Of a DNA stretch of 64,000 nt, positions 49,148 to 58,277 are shown in pieces. The stretch comes from JBGPQJ01 sp963709295 (GTDB lineage: Bacteria; Chloroflexota; Anaerolineae; Anaerolineales; Villigracilaceae). The stretch is taken from assembly GCA_963709295.1 (NCBI GenBank), contig CAVPVW010000004.1:248001-312000 (forward strand), written 5' to 3'. Both the position numbers and the translations under genes were made by a program. The notes under the pieces were generated by a model. That model had not been told where the DNA came from, made no database searches, and saw nothing but the letters and a program-made list of their open reading frames with translations. Numbering within the stretch: position 1 is the first letter of the stretch; each line of letters begins with the position of its first letter.

Positions 49148-49184
49148 GACTGTATAATATTGTAGCATTGATAGACCGTATAAT
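49148..49184. promoter_or_regulatory. Two direct repeats with -10-like cores in the divergent nucleoside promoter region
   Basis: GACTGTATAAT (49148-49158) and GACCGTATAAT (49174-49184) are spaced 26 bp apart, start to start. TATAAT in each could be a plus-strand -10 for the amidohydrolase operon; on the minus strand ATTATAC elements could serve the phosphorylase. The repetition also suits a regulator that binds two sites on the same face. Clear -35 partners are not seen. Confidence 0.45.
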
Positions 49185-49258
49185 CTGCGGGTTGATGCTT
49201 CAGGAAAAGTGCCGAGTTCGTGTTTTCCAAATAGAAAAACATAATTGGAGGAACATAA

Positions 49259-50585
49259 ATGGGCAGTGTGATCTTGAAGAGCGACCAGGTGGTCGCACTG
49301 GATCGAAAGGACACGATCCTGAAAGAGGGGTACCTGGTTATCGAAGATGGTCGCATCGTCGAAATGGGGCTGCAAACGGACCTGGACAGTCGCCGCAAGT
49401 TCGACGAGAGTGTCGATCTTAAGAACCGCCTGGTGATGCCCGGGCTGATCAATGCCCATACGCACACGCCCATGACCCTCTTCCGCGGGCATGTGGAAGG
49501 GCACACGCTCTTCACCATGGAGGGCTGGTACAACACCATTCGCGTGCTCGAGCTTGAAATGGACCCCGACATGATTCCCGGGGCGGTGGCTGTCTCCTGT
49601 GCCGAGATGATCCGCACCGGGACCACCTGCTTCGCCGACCAGTATTTCTGGATGGACCGCATCGTGCCGGAAGTGCGGAAGAGCGGCCTGCGCGCGTCGC
49701 TGGCCTACGGCATTGTCGAGTTGGGAAAGGAGGACGCCCGGCAGCGGGAACTGGCCGCCGCGACGGCTTTTCTCGAACTCTCTGCAGGGTGATCCGCTCC
49801 TGACCGGCTGGGTGGGACCGCATGCCTTCTTTGTGGATAACAGCGAGACCGCCATGCAGCTCGAACTGGAATTGGCCGCCCGTTTCAAAACCGGCTTCCA
49901 TACGCACTTCGGCACCGGCGATGAGGAGGACGTCTACTGCCAGGAGAAGTACGGCCATTCCGCCATCCAGCAGCTTAAGAAGATGGGCTTCCTGGAACAT
50001 CCCATCCTGGCGGCTCACTGCATCACCCTCCAGCCTGCGGATTTTTCCACCGTAGCCCATACGCCTTTCAGTGTGGTCTTTGCCCCTTCCTCGGACATGC
50101 GCAATGCCGCCGGTGTCCCGCCTTTGGTGGAGATGCTTGCTGCCGGAATCAATGTCGCTATGGGCACCGACAACGTGACCAACAACAACAGTTACGACAT
50201 GTTCAAGGAAATGACCCTCACCGGGAAACTGATGGCGCTGCTCCACCGCGACCCGGCTGCCATCGCCACCCGCACCATTCTGGACATGGCCACCCTGGGT
50301 GGCGCGCGCGCCCTCGGGCTGGAGAAGGAGATCGGCTCTCTCGAAACAGGCAAGAAAGCCGACCTGATCGCCCTCGACCTGGACGAGATCGGCTGGTCGC
50401 CGCTCGGCGGACAGGACCTTTACACGGCGCTGGTGTATTCCATCACCGGACAGCACGTCCGAGATGTGATGGTGAACGGGCGCTGGCTCTTCCGTGAGAA
50501 CCAGTGGCTGTCGGTGGATTTCAATGCCGCGCGCCATGAACTCGAGCATCAACATTCCGAACTTATGAAACGCGTCAAAAAATAG
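49259..50585 (+). CDS. Amidohydrolase of the MtaD/SAH-deaminase, TrzN/AtzB-like group (one frameshift near 49790)
   Basis: About 441 residues when one extra base near 49790 is removed. Metal ligands: INAHTHTPMTLFRG (HxH), FHTHFGTGDEE, LAAHCITL and GTDNVTNNN, the full set of a mononuclear deaminase-type amidohydrolase. MPGLINAHTHTPM and GTTCFADQYF favour the S-adenosylhomocysteine/methylthioadenosine/guanine deaminase branch. GGAGGAAC precedes the ATG. As first gene of the operon with a nucleoside hydrolase, it probably deaminates adenosine-like nucleosides or bases. Confidence 0.87.
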
Positions 50586-50597
50586 GAGGCCTGGATT

Positions 50598-51524
50598 ATG
50601 AAAAGACTGATCATCGATACCGATCCCGGCGTGGACGATGCCCATGCCATCCTGCTGGCGCTGGCCCACCCGGACGTCAGGGTGGAGGCCATCACCACGG
50701 TGAACGGCAACGTGGGTCTTGACCTGACCACTGCTAACGCCTTGAAGATCCTTGATGCAGCCGGCAGGGATGTCCCGGTCTATCGCGGCTGTGACCGGCC
50801 GTTGATCAACCGCGCGTTAAGCGCCGCCCATGTTCACGGCGAGGACGGGTTGGGGGACTGCGCTATCCCTGCCTCCAAGCGAGCGGTGCAGTCCGAACAT
50901 GCCGTGCACACGCTGATTCGCCTGGCGAATGAGAATCCCGGCGAGTTCGTCCTGGCCGCCATCGGTCCGCTCACCAACCTGGCAGCCGCCCTCACGCTTG
51001 ACCCCGACCTTCCGAAGAAGTACAAGCAGCTGGTGGTCATGGGCGGCGCGATCTATGCCAAGGGCAATACCAGCACGGTCACCGCCGAGTTCAACATTCA
51101 CGCCGACCCCGAGGCCGCTTCGATGGTGTTTGACTCCTGGCCGATGATCACCCTGCTTTCCTGGGAGACCACCCTGGAGCATGTTTTCACCCGCCAGATA
51201 CTGGATCGCTTTTTTGGCCTGGGAACTCCCCGTGCGAAATTCTTCCATGACACCAACCAGAAAATATTAACCTTCATCCGAGAACGGCTCGGGCAGGACA
51301 TGCTCTTTGCCCCGGACGGGCTGGCTCTGGCGGCCGCGGTCGAGCCTGAGATCGTGACGAAATCAGAAATCAGGCACGTTTCCATCGAGTTGCATGGCTC
51401 CCAGACCCGCGGCCAGACGGTCGTGGACTGGTACGGCAGCACCGGCAAAGCTCCCAATACCGAGATCATCCTGGAGATGAACCAGGACCGCTTCATTCAA
51501 TTGATGGAGAATGGACTGCGGTGA
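50598..51524 (+). CDS. Nucleoside hydrolase (IunH family), canonical
   Basis: A 308-residue intact protein with the classic calcium site IDTDPGVDDAHAILLAL at its start, AAIGPLTNLAAAL, LVVMGGAIYA and EFNIHADPEAASMVF. It cleaves inosine-, uridine- or mixed nucleosides to base and ribose. It starts 12 nt after the amidohydrolase with AGGAGGC upstream, and its TGA overlaps the GTG start of the M20 gene (GTGA). Together with the other hydrolase it gives the locus two different nucleoside-cleaving enzymes. Confidence 0.93.
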   Translation: MKRLIIDTDPGVDDAHAILLALAHPDVRVEAITTVNGNVGLDLTTANALKILDAAGRDVPVYRGCDRPLINRALSAAHVHGEDGLGDCAIPASKRAVQSEHAVHTLIRLANENPGEFVLAAIGPLTNLAAALTLDPDLPKKYKQLVVMGGAIYAKGNTSTVTAEFNIHADPEAASMVFDSWPMITLLSWETTLEHVFTRQILDRFFGLGTPRAKFFHDTNQKILTFIRERLGQDMLFAPDGLALAAAVEPEIVTKSEIRHVSIELHGSQTRGQTVVDWYGSTGKAPNTEIILEMNQDRFIQLMENGLR

Positions 51525-52768
51525 TTCCAGATAGTACGCTCCTGCTTGCTGGTGCTGGACAATATGAGGCGGAGATCACTTCATTTCTGCGCGACCTGGT
51601 GCGTATCCCGACCGTTAACGGACGCGACGTGGAAGCTCCGCTTGTCTCCCGCATCGAACAGGAAGCCCGCAAGTTGGGACTCAAATCTCGCCTGGTTGCA
51701 CTCCAACCCGAGCGTCCGAACATCCTGGTGAGTTATGGTGAAGGCCCCGACCAGTTTGCCCTGATCGCCCACATGGATACCGTCGCGGAAGGAAATGTGG
51801 CAGGGTGGTCCTGTCCACCTTTCTCTGCTGAAATTAAGGATGGCTGTATCATCGGGCGCGGCGCGGCGGACAACAAGGCGGGAATCGCCTGCGGCCTGTA
51901 TACGCTTGCCCTGCTGCGGGAACTCAAGTTGATCGACCCTGCCCATCAACAAGTGGTGGTCGCCGGCGTGGTGGACGAAGAATCCGGCGCCTGCAGTCCG
52001 CTCGGGGTGCGCTATCTTCTTGATTCAGGCGCACTGCACGCGAAAGGCGCGATCTACGCCTACACCAGCGATATCGTCTGCATCGGGCACCGCGGGCTGG
52101 TCCGACTGACGCTGACAGCAAAAGGCCAGTCCGTCCATGCCGGGCTGGCGGAATGGCACAACCGCTCTCTGGGTGCCAATGCGGTGACCGCTCTGGCGGA
52201 CCTGCTGCTGAGGCTCGAATCGCTGAACCTGCCCGCTGAGGCTCCCCCCGGCTTTGAGCATCTGGGCCTCACCATCACCCCCGGTACGGTCTTTCAAGGG
52301 GGTAGTTACCCCAGCATCGTTCCCGATTCAGCTTCGGCCGTGGTGGATATCCGCCTGCTGCCCGGGCAATCGTCTGCCGAGGTGCTTGACCGTGTCCGGG
52401 GGTTGATGCGCCAGGTGGAAGGGATGCGCCCTCGAATCAAGTTCACGATGGAAGTGACGGTGGACATCCCCGGTGCCGCCATCCCGAAGGATCATCCCCT
52501 CGCCCTGCTTGCCCAGGATTACACGGAGAAAGTGACCGGCAGGCGCTGGGAAACCGCCGGGGCTGGGCCGGCGAATGAGGGCTACATGTTGATCGGAGCG
52601 GGCATCCCGACCCTGTGCGGATTCGGTCCCACCGGCGGCAACCCGCATGCCCCGGACGAATGGGTGGAGATCGCCAGCCTGCCTGCGACGTCCGCCATCT
52701 TTGCCGGTATCATCCATGATTATCTCAACAATTCCAAGGAGGATAAAAATGTCCCATCTCGACCGTGA
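51521..52768 (+). CDS. M20-family zinc amidohydrolase/deacylase (ArgE/DapE/YgeY-like)
   Basis: A 415-residue intact protein. Zinc-site motifs in order: LIAHMDTVAEG (His and catalytic Asp), GRGAADNKAG (bridging Asp), VVDEESGACS (general-base Glu and ligand Glu), and the C-terminal ligand His in GGNPHAPDEW. The lid domain has VHAGLAEWHNRSLGANAV. The family hydrolyses N-acyl or N-carbamoyl amino compounds and dipeptides. Coupled by GTGA to a nucleoside hydrolase behind a deaminase-like amidohydrolase, it may hydrolyse an N-carbamoyl or ureido product of base breakdown (inference). Confidence 0.87.
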   Translation: MIPDSTLLLAGAGQYEAEITSFLRDLVRIPTVNGRDVEAPLVSRIEQEARKLGLKSRLVALQPERPNILVSYGEGPDQFALIAHMDTVAEGNVAGWSCPPFSAEIKDGCIIGRGAADNKAGIACGLYTLALLRELKLIDPAHQQVVVAGVVDEESGACSPLGVRYLLDSGALHAKGAIYAYTSDIVCIGHRGLVRLTLTAKGQSVHAGLAEWHNRSLGANAVTALADLLLRLESLNLPAEAPPGFEHLGLTITPGTVFQGGSYPSIVPDSASAVVDIRLLPGQSSAEVLDRVRGLMRQVEGMRPRIKFTMEVTVDIPGAAIPKDHPLALLAQDYTEKVTGRRWETAGAGPANEGYMLIGAGIPTLCGFGPTGGNPHAPDEWVEIASLPATSAIFAGIIHDYLNNSKEDKNVPSRP

Positions 52769-53327
52769 CCCCTGGGTGGATGTCAAGACGTATAACGGTT
52801 TTCAAGCGGATCATGTCATCTCGTCGCTGCAGAAGGAGATCTGCCGAGGCAATGAGGAAAACGCCGCGCTCCTGGCTTATGAAATGATCATCACCAGCCC
52901 GGCGCTGGAGGATTATCTCTGGCATCGTCTGCAGGTGATCTCAGTCGAAGACATCGGTTTCGGCGAGCTGCTTGCTCCTGTGGTGATTCGGACCCTTTTT
53001 GAAATGAATGAGGACTGTGACCGGGCGGTGGGTGAGCGCAAACTGTATGCCATCCACGCCGTCCGTTATCTTTGCTCCTGCAAAAAGGACCGCTCGTCTG
53101 ATGAGATGATCAACTGGATCAACCACGCCAGCAAGGCAGGCAGCCTGCTGCCGGTCATCCCCGACTATGCCCTGGACATGCACACCGCCGAAGGACAGAA
53201 AAAAGGACGGGGACGCCGCCATTTCTTCGAGGAGGCTTCCCGCATCCACCCCGAGGTTCCAGACCGTGACCGGACCTACCTGGACCGGATCATGAAAATG
53301 CTCGATTCCGGTGAGCTGAAGGATTGA
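52749..53327 (+). CDS. Stand-alone protein resembling the C-terminal domain of RarA/MgsA
   Basis: A 192-residue protein; ATG at 52749 lies inside the end of the M20 gene (20-nt overlap) with AAGGAGG upstream. GFQADHVISSLQKEICRGNEENAALLAYEMI...LWHRLQVISVEDIGFG follows the pattern of the RarA (MgsA) tetramerisation region (DLISALHKS.RGSD.DAALYWL...RRL...SEDIG). The AAA+ ATPase part of RarA is absent. The C-terminus is basic (KKGRGRRHFFEEASRIHPEVP). The function of such free-standing domains is not known to me; its coupling to nucleoside genes is unexpected. Confidence 0.7.
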   Translation: MSHLDRDPWVDVKTYNGFQADHVISSLQKEICRGNEENAALLAYEMIITSPALEDYLWHRLQVISVEDIGFGELLAPVVIRTLFEMNEDCDRAVGERKLYAIHAVRYLCSCKKDRSSDEMINWINHASKAGSLLPVIPDYALDMHTAEGQKKGRGRRHFFEEASRIHPEVPDRDRTYLDRIMKMLDSGELKD

Positions 53328-53367
53328 TCCTCAGGCTGGCCAGGCAAAAGGAAAAAACGAGTCCCTT

Positions 53368-54066
53368 ATGACGGATCATCAGGAAATCTACCGCGAACAA
53401 GCTGCGCAATATGAATTATTGGTCTCGCGGGAGGACTACCAAGGGAATATTTTTCGAGCGCTTAATCAGATCCTGCCGTTTGCGGGTCTGACAGTTGCAG
53501 ATTCTGGAGCCGGGACCGGCCGGTTGGCGTGCTTGTTGGCGCCCATTGTGAAACGTGTTTACGCGTTCGACCGGTCGCCCCATATGCTGTCGGTTGCTGC
53601 AGAAAAACTGCAGCGGAGCGGGTCGGGAAATTGGGCGGTTGCGGTCAGCGATCATCGTGCTATGGCGATGAAGACCGGCAGCGTGGATGCCGCGGTTTCC
53701 GGATGGAGCGTGTGGTATGTGGTGCTCGAAAACCCGGGGAACTGGCAGGAGGAACTTGCCAGGGCTTTAGGGGAATTGCGTCGCGTGGTGCGGCCTGGAG
53801 GCATGCTGATGCTGTTGGAGTCACTTGGGACCGGGCGTGAACATCCTGATCCGCCATCGGAGTTGCTGCCGTATTTTGAATATCTGGAAACGCACGGTTT
53901 TCGAAGAGATTGGATACGGACCGATTACCGGTTTAAGGACAGAGCAGAAGCGGAATCTTCTACGAAGTTCTTCTTCGGGGAGGAGATGCTCTCCAGGATA
54001 AGGGAAGATGAAGAAGGCGTCATCCTTCCTGAATGTACTGGGATCTGGTGGAAGAAGAATGGATAA
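53368..54066 (+). CDS. SAM-dependent methyltransferase (class I, Methyltransf_11 type)
   Basis: A 232-residue intact frame with AAAGGAA upstream. Motif I is VADSGAGTGRLACLLAP (about residues 37-53), followed by VYAFDRSPHMLSVA and the post-motif VDAAVSGWSVWYVV. GELRRVVRPGGMLMLLESLG is motif III of the UbiE-like group. The substrate is unknown. It stands between the nucleoside locus and the convergent threonine genes, and nothing ties it firmly to either. Confidence 0.85.
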   Translation: MTDHQEIYREQAAQYELLVSREDYQGNIFRALNQILPFAGLTVADSGAGTGRLACLLAPIVKRVYAFDRSPHMLSVAAEKLQRSGSGNWAVAVSDHRAMAMKTGSVDAAVSGWSVWYVVLENPGNWQEELARALGELRRVVRPGGMLMLLESLGTGREHPDPPSELLPYFEYLETHGFRRDWIRTDYRFKDRAEAESSTKFFFGEEMLSRIREDEEGVILPECTGIWWKKNG

Positions 54067-54165
54067 ATAATGAGTGTTTTGGTCGCATCGCTCGGCTAAG
54101 TACTACCCCTTTGGGCACACGTCATGACCTCGCTGGGATTTGACCGCCAGTCTCCCCGCCCCTGA

Positions 54166-55083
54166 TCAATCCCTGCGATGGACTTCCGCGCCTTTGCGGC
54201 TGATCTTCAACTTGAGGATACGCGCCCCCAGCCCTGCTTCTTCAAATGCTTTTTTGGCTGCTTCCCCGATGGCTTTTTCGCTATTCGCGGAAAATGCGAT
54301 CAAACTCGGCCCGGCGCCTGAGAGTGCAACGGCTGCCGCCCCCGATTGTTTCATGGCGTCCATGGCGGCCTGCGCACCCGGGATCAACGGCAGTCGATAA
54401 GGTTGGTGCAGTTTATCCGTCATTGCTTCGCCGAGCATTTTCAGGTCGCCCACGCGAAAGGCCTCGGTCACGATCACGGCCCGGCTGATGTTGTAGATGG
54501 CATCCTTCCGGTCGAGCTGCCTGGGTAAAATCGCGCGCGCCTGTTTGGTCGGGAAGTCGAACTCCGGAAACACCACGGTGATATGAATCGGAGTACGCTG
54601 GCTGGTGAGAGTAAGTCGGAGCGAAACAACATGACTCTCATGGATGATGGACGCCACCAAGCCTCCCAGCATTGCCGGCGCGACGTTGTCGGGATGGCCT
54701 TCACTCTCGATCGCAAGCTTGAGAATGGTCTCTCTTGAGTACGGTTCACCGAGCAGCGCGTTCGCGCCGAGCAGGCCGGTCAACATCGCTGCTGAACTGG
54801 ACCCGAGCCCGGACCCCAGCGGCACGCGATTTAGACAATGGACGTGAAAACCCGGGCACGGCTTGCCAACTTGATCATAGACCTGCAGGGCAGCATCCAC
54901 GATGGCGTTGTTGGCATCCGTTGGCAATTGGTCCGCGCCTTCGCCGGCGATGCTGACGGTAATTTTCCTGTCATTCGTCGGGGTGAACTCGGCCTCGTTC
55001 CATAGATCAAGCGCAAGCCCCAGGGCGTCAAAACCGGGACCGAGGTTGGCGGTAGTAGCGGGGACTTTCACCTGTATTTTCAA
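54166..55083 (-). CDS. thrB: Homoserine kinase
   Basis: A 305-residue GHMP kinase that phosphorylates L-homoserine for threonine synthesis. VPATTANLGPGFDALGLAL opens the protein, VPLGSGLGSSSAAMLTGL is the ATP-binding GHMP motif, and SGAGPSLIAF is the C-terminal family motif. The start is a TTG at 55083 that overlaps the threonine synthase stop (TTGA), so the two are coupled. The last gene of the amino-acid operon; intact. Confidence 0.95.
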   Translation of the reverse strand: MKIQVKVPATTANLGPGFDALGLALDLWNEAEFTPTNDRKITVSIAGEGADQLPTDANNAIVDAALQVYDQVGKPCPGFHVHCLNRVPLGSGLGSSSAAMLTGLLGANALLGEPYSRETILKLAIESEGHPDNVAPAMLGGLVASIIHESHVVSLRLTLTSQRTPIHITVVFPEFDFPTKQARAILPRQLDRKDAIYNISRAVIVTEAFRVGDLKMLGEAMTDKLHQPYRLPLIPGAQAAMDAMKQSGAAAVALSGAGPSLIAFSANSEKAIGEAAKKAFEEAGLGARILKLKISRKGAEVHRRD

Positions 55084-56134
55084 GATAGGATCAGTCTTTC
55101 CAAAGATTCCAGCTTTGGCGGCACGACCTGCGGCTTGGGCATATCCTTAATTACGATATCCGGGTCTTTCAATCCATGCCCGGTGCAGACAGCGACGACG
55201 CGTTTGTCCTTTGGGGTTCAATCGCCCACTGGTGATCTCGATCTGGAGCCCCGCCAGACCTGCAGCGGAAGCGGGTTCCACCCACAGGCCTTCAAGTTGA
55301 GCAAGCATCTTCTGCATATCGATGATCTGCTCATCGGTCGCAGAAATGATTCGTCCCTTTTGATTCTTCGGCGGCGGCGAGCGCCTGCTCACCGCGCGCC
55401 GGTTTGCCAATGCGAATCGCGGTCGCAACCGTCTCCGGATTCTCAACAGGATGTCCGAGCACCAGCGGTGCGGCGCCTGCCGCCTGCACACCGAGCACCT
55501 GCGGCAGCCCCGTTGAGTTCAGGTTATCGTATTGTTTGAATCCCGCCCAATAGGAGGTGATGTTACCGGCATTGCCGACCGGCAGACACAACCAGTCCGG
55601 CGCGTGCCCAAGCGTATCGCAAATCTCGAAGGCGGCAGTCTTTTGTCCCTCAATGCGGTAGGGGTTGATGGAGTTGACGAGACAGATCGGGTGCTTATTG
55701 GTGATCCCGACCACCAGGGTCAGGGCATCGTCGAACGACCCGTCGATTTGGATCACCTGTGCGCCGTATGCCGCGGCTCCGGCAAGCTTTCCCCCCGCGA
55801 CCTTGCCTTGCGGGATCAACACAATACACTTCATCCCCGCGCGCGCTGCGTAGGCCGCCGCTGAGGCCGCGGTATTTCCGGTTGAAGCACAGATGATGGC
55901 CGTCACGCGGCGACCTGCCGCTTCGCTCACGGCTGCAGTCATGCCGCGGTCTTTAAAGGAACCGGTCGGGTTGAGCCCTTCGAATTTGATATACAGTTCA
56001 AATCCACCCCCGAGCTGGCGCACCAAACGGTCTGCGGGAATGAGAGGCGTATCCCCCTCGCATAAACTTATGGTCTGTGTGTGCGGGGGTAAATCCAACA
56101 AGTGTCCATAGCGGTGCAGTACACCTTGATACAT
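55080..56134 (-). CDS. thrC: Threonine synthase (frameshifts near 55360 and 55220)
   Basis: About 351 codons. ISLCEGDTPLIPADRL, the PLP lysine in NPTGSFKDRGMTAAV, CASTGNTAASAAAYAARAG and VGNAGNITSYWAGFKQY are the class-II PLP-fold threonine synthase motifs. It turns O-phosphohomoserine into threonine. The C-terminal part is spread over three frames: after AAAEESK the next piece is IISATDEQIIDMQKML, then after GRLNPK comes RVVAVCTGHGLKDPD. Both breaks sit at short A or C runs and are probably read errors. It ends in LERLILS, overlapping thrB. Confidence 0.92.
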
Positions 56135-56180
56135 CGAATAGCCTTAGGTATAAAAGTTAGATCAGGACCAATTCTGCTTA

Positions 56181-57101
56181 TTAGCCCACGTAATCGCACC
56201 AGGACTCGTACTTTGCCACCTTGCCTCGAATGGCCTCGTGGTACACATCCTGGATGGCACGGGTAATCGGTCCGGTCCTGCCGTCGCCGATCTTGCGAAA
56301 GTCGATCTCGCTCAGGCCGATGCACTCGGCGGCGGTCCCGACCACGAACACTTCGTCGGCGGTATAGAGCTGGTCGCGGCTGATCGGCATTTCAACGATG
56401 GTGTATCCCAGATCCTGCGCGATGGTGTGGATGGAATGGCGGGTAATTCCCTCCAGGACCGGGGCGGTGGAGGGGGTGAATAACTTGCCGCGGCGCACAA
56501 CGAATATATTCTCTCCGGTGCATTCCGCCACATAACCCGTCGTGTCGAGCATGATGGCTTCCTGGAAGCCGAGTTGTTCCGATTCTGTCTTGGCGAGGAA
56601 ACTGTTGGCGTAGTTGCCCGAGACCTTGGCCTTGGTCATGCTGACATTGACATGGTGGCGTGTAAACGAGGAGATATTGGCGCGGATGCCCTTGGCAAGC
56701 GCTTCCTCGCCGAGATAATTTCCCCATTCCCAGGTGGCGATGGCCAGGCTGGCTTTACCGCCGTCGACGTTCAGGTTCCAACCGCCGCCCGTCAGATAGA
56801 GCAGCGGGCGGATGTAGCAGTCCGCGAATCCGTTCGCCCGCACAGTATCCTTGACCGCCTTCACAACCTGCTCGACAGTGAACGGCATATTGCGGAAGCC
56901 GAAGACTTGTGCCGAGTTGATCAATCGTTCGGCATGGTCCCACAGTCGAAAGACCGCCGGTCCCTTATCCGTTTGGTAGGCGCGTATTCCTTCGAACACC
57001 GCTGCGCCGTAGTGCAGTGCCGGGGTCAGCACGTGGATGGTGGCTTTTTCGAATGGCACCAGTTCGCCGTCCATCCAGATGAATTTCGATTCCATGCCCA
57101 T
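56181..57101 (-). CDS. ilvE: Branched-chain amino acid aminotransferase
   Basis: A 306-residue class IV PLP aminotransferase, the last step of leucine, isoleucine and valine synthesis. ALHYGAAVFEGIRAY is the family opening, the PLP lysine is in MTKAKVSGNYANSFLA, and GENIFVVRRGKLFTP and DEVFVVGTAAE are the cofactor-binding loops. The frame is intact. It lies 54 nt after leuB and 46 nt before thrC in one direction. Confidence 0.95.
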   Translation of the reverse strand: MGMESKFIWMDGELVPFEKATIHVLTPALHYGAAVFEGIRAYQTDKGPAVFRLWDHAERLINSAQVFGFRNMPFTVEQVVKAVKDTVRANGFADCYIRPLLYLTGGGWNLNVDGGKASLAIATWEWGNYLGEEALAKGIRANISSFTRHHVNVSMTKAKVSGNYANSFLAKTESEQLGFQEAIMLDTTGYVAECTGENIFVVRRGKLFTPSTAPVLEGITRHSIHTIAQDLGYTIVEMPISRDQLYTADEVFVVGTAAECIGLSEIDFRKIGDGRTGPITRAIQDVYHEAIRGKVAKYESWCDYVG

Positions 57102-57155
57102 GGTGATACTCTCCTTTTTTCGAACGAACGAGTCAGTCCTCGCTCATCCGGTAAA

Positions 57156-58214
57156 TTACAACCTGCTGATAATTTCATCCGCCATTTGGCGCGTGGTCAT
57201 TTTTCCGCCGATGTCCACGGTACGGCAGCCTGCGGTGATGGCTGCCTCCACCGCGGATTCAAGCGCGGCAGCTTCGGCTTTCAGGTTGAGCGAATGCCGC
57301 AGCAGCATGGCGGAAGACAGGATCGTCCCGATCGGATTCGCGATCCCCTTGCCGGCGATATCGGGCGCTGAACCATGGATGGGTTCATATAATCCCGGTC
57401 CGCTGTCTCCCAGGCTGGCGGACGGCAGCATCCCCATCGACCCGGCCAGGACGCTGGCTTCATCGGTCAGGATGTCGCCAAACATGTTCTCGGTGACGAT
57501 CACATCCATCCAGGCAGGACCTGTGACCAGCCGCATGGAGGCGGTGTCCACCAGGACATGCTCCAGTGCGATGTCCGGATATTGCGCCCCGATCTGGGTC
57601 GCGATCTGTCGCCACATCCGCGATGTTTCGAGGATGTTCGCTTTGTCCACCGAGGTGACCTTCTTCCTGCGCCCGCCGGCGAGTTTGAAGGCTAATTCCA
57701 CGACGCGGCGGATTTCGTAATCGTAGTATTCGAGCGTGTCAACGCCGTGCTCGTGCCCGTCTTTCATCTCACGCAGCTTGGGCTGGCCGAAGTACAGGCC
57801 CCCGGTCAGTTCACGGATGACGAGGATGTCCACGCCCTGCAGTTTCTCAGGTTTGAGAGGGGAGGTGTCTACCAGCGCCGGATGGACTTTAACCGGGCGC
57901 AGGTTGGCGAATACCCCCAGTCCCTTGCGCAGGGCGAGCAACCCGCGCTCGGGGCGCTCCTTGGCGTTGGGGTCATCCCACTTGGGTCCGCCGACCGCAC
58001 CCAGCAGCACCGCATCGGAAGCCTTGCAGTCGGCGAGGGTCTCATCGGTGAGTGAGGATCCAAACTTGTCGATGGAGCATCCGCCCATCAGGTGTTCTGT
58101 GAAGGAGAAGGTGTGTCCAAATTTTCCGGCGATCGCGTCCAGAGCGCGGACGGCTTCGCCGACCACTTCGGGTCCGATGCCGTCACCGGGGAGGAGCGTA
58201 ATCTTGAAATTCAT
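57156..58214 (-). CDS. leuB: 3-isopropylmalate dehydrogenase
   Basis: A 352-residue NAD-dependent oxidative decarboxylase. LLPGDGIGPEVVGEAV opens it. VGGPKWDD and LLALRKGLGVFANLRPVKV are the substrate-loop motifs that separate it from isocitrate dehydrogenase. VTENMFGDILTDEAS binds metal and GSAPDIAGKGIANP precedes the NAD-binding end. In isoleucine synthesis by the CimA route the same enzyme handles methylmalate. Intact. Confidence 0.96.
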   Translation of the reverse strand: MNFKITLLPGDGIGPEVVGEAVRALDAIAGKFGHTFSFTEHLMGGCSIDKFGSSLTDETLADCKASDAVLLGAVGGPKWDDPNAKERPERGLLALRKGLGVFANLRPVKVHPALVDTSPLKPEKLQGVDILVIRELTGGLYFGQPKLREMKDGHEHGVDTLEYYDYEIRRVVELAFKLAGGRRKKVTSVDKANILETSRMWRQIATQIGAQYPDIALEHVLVDTASMRLVTGPAWMDVIVTENMFGDILTDEASVLAGSMGMLPSASLGDSGPGLYEPIHGSAPDIAGKGIANPIGTILSSAMLLRHSLNLKAEAAALESAVEAAITAGCRTVDIGGKMTTRQMADEIISRL

Positions 58215-58277
58215 CGATGTCCTTTATACCTTTGCGTTGATAATTTCCAATCAGAAATCGAAATGATTGCGATGTGA

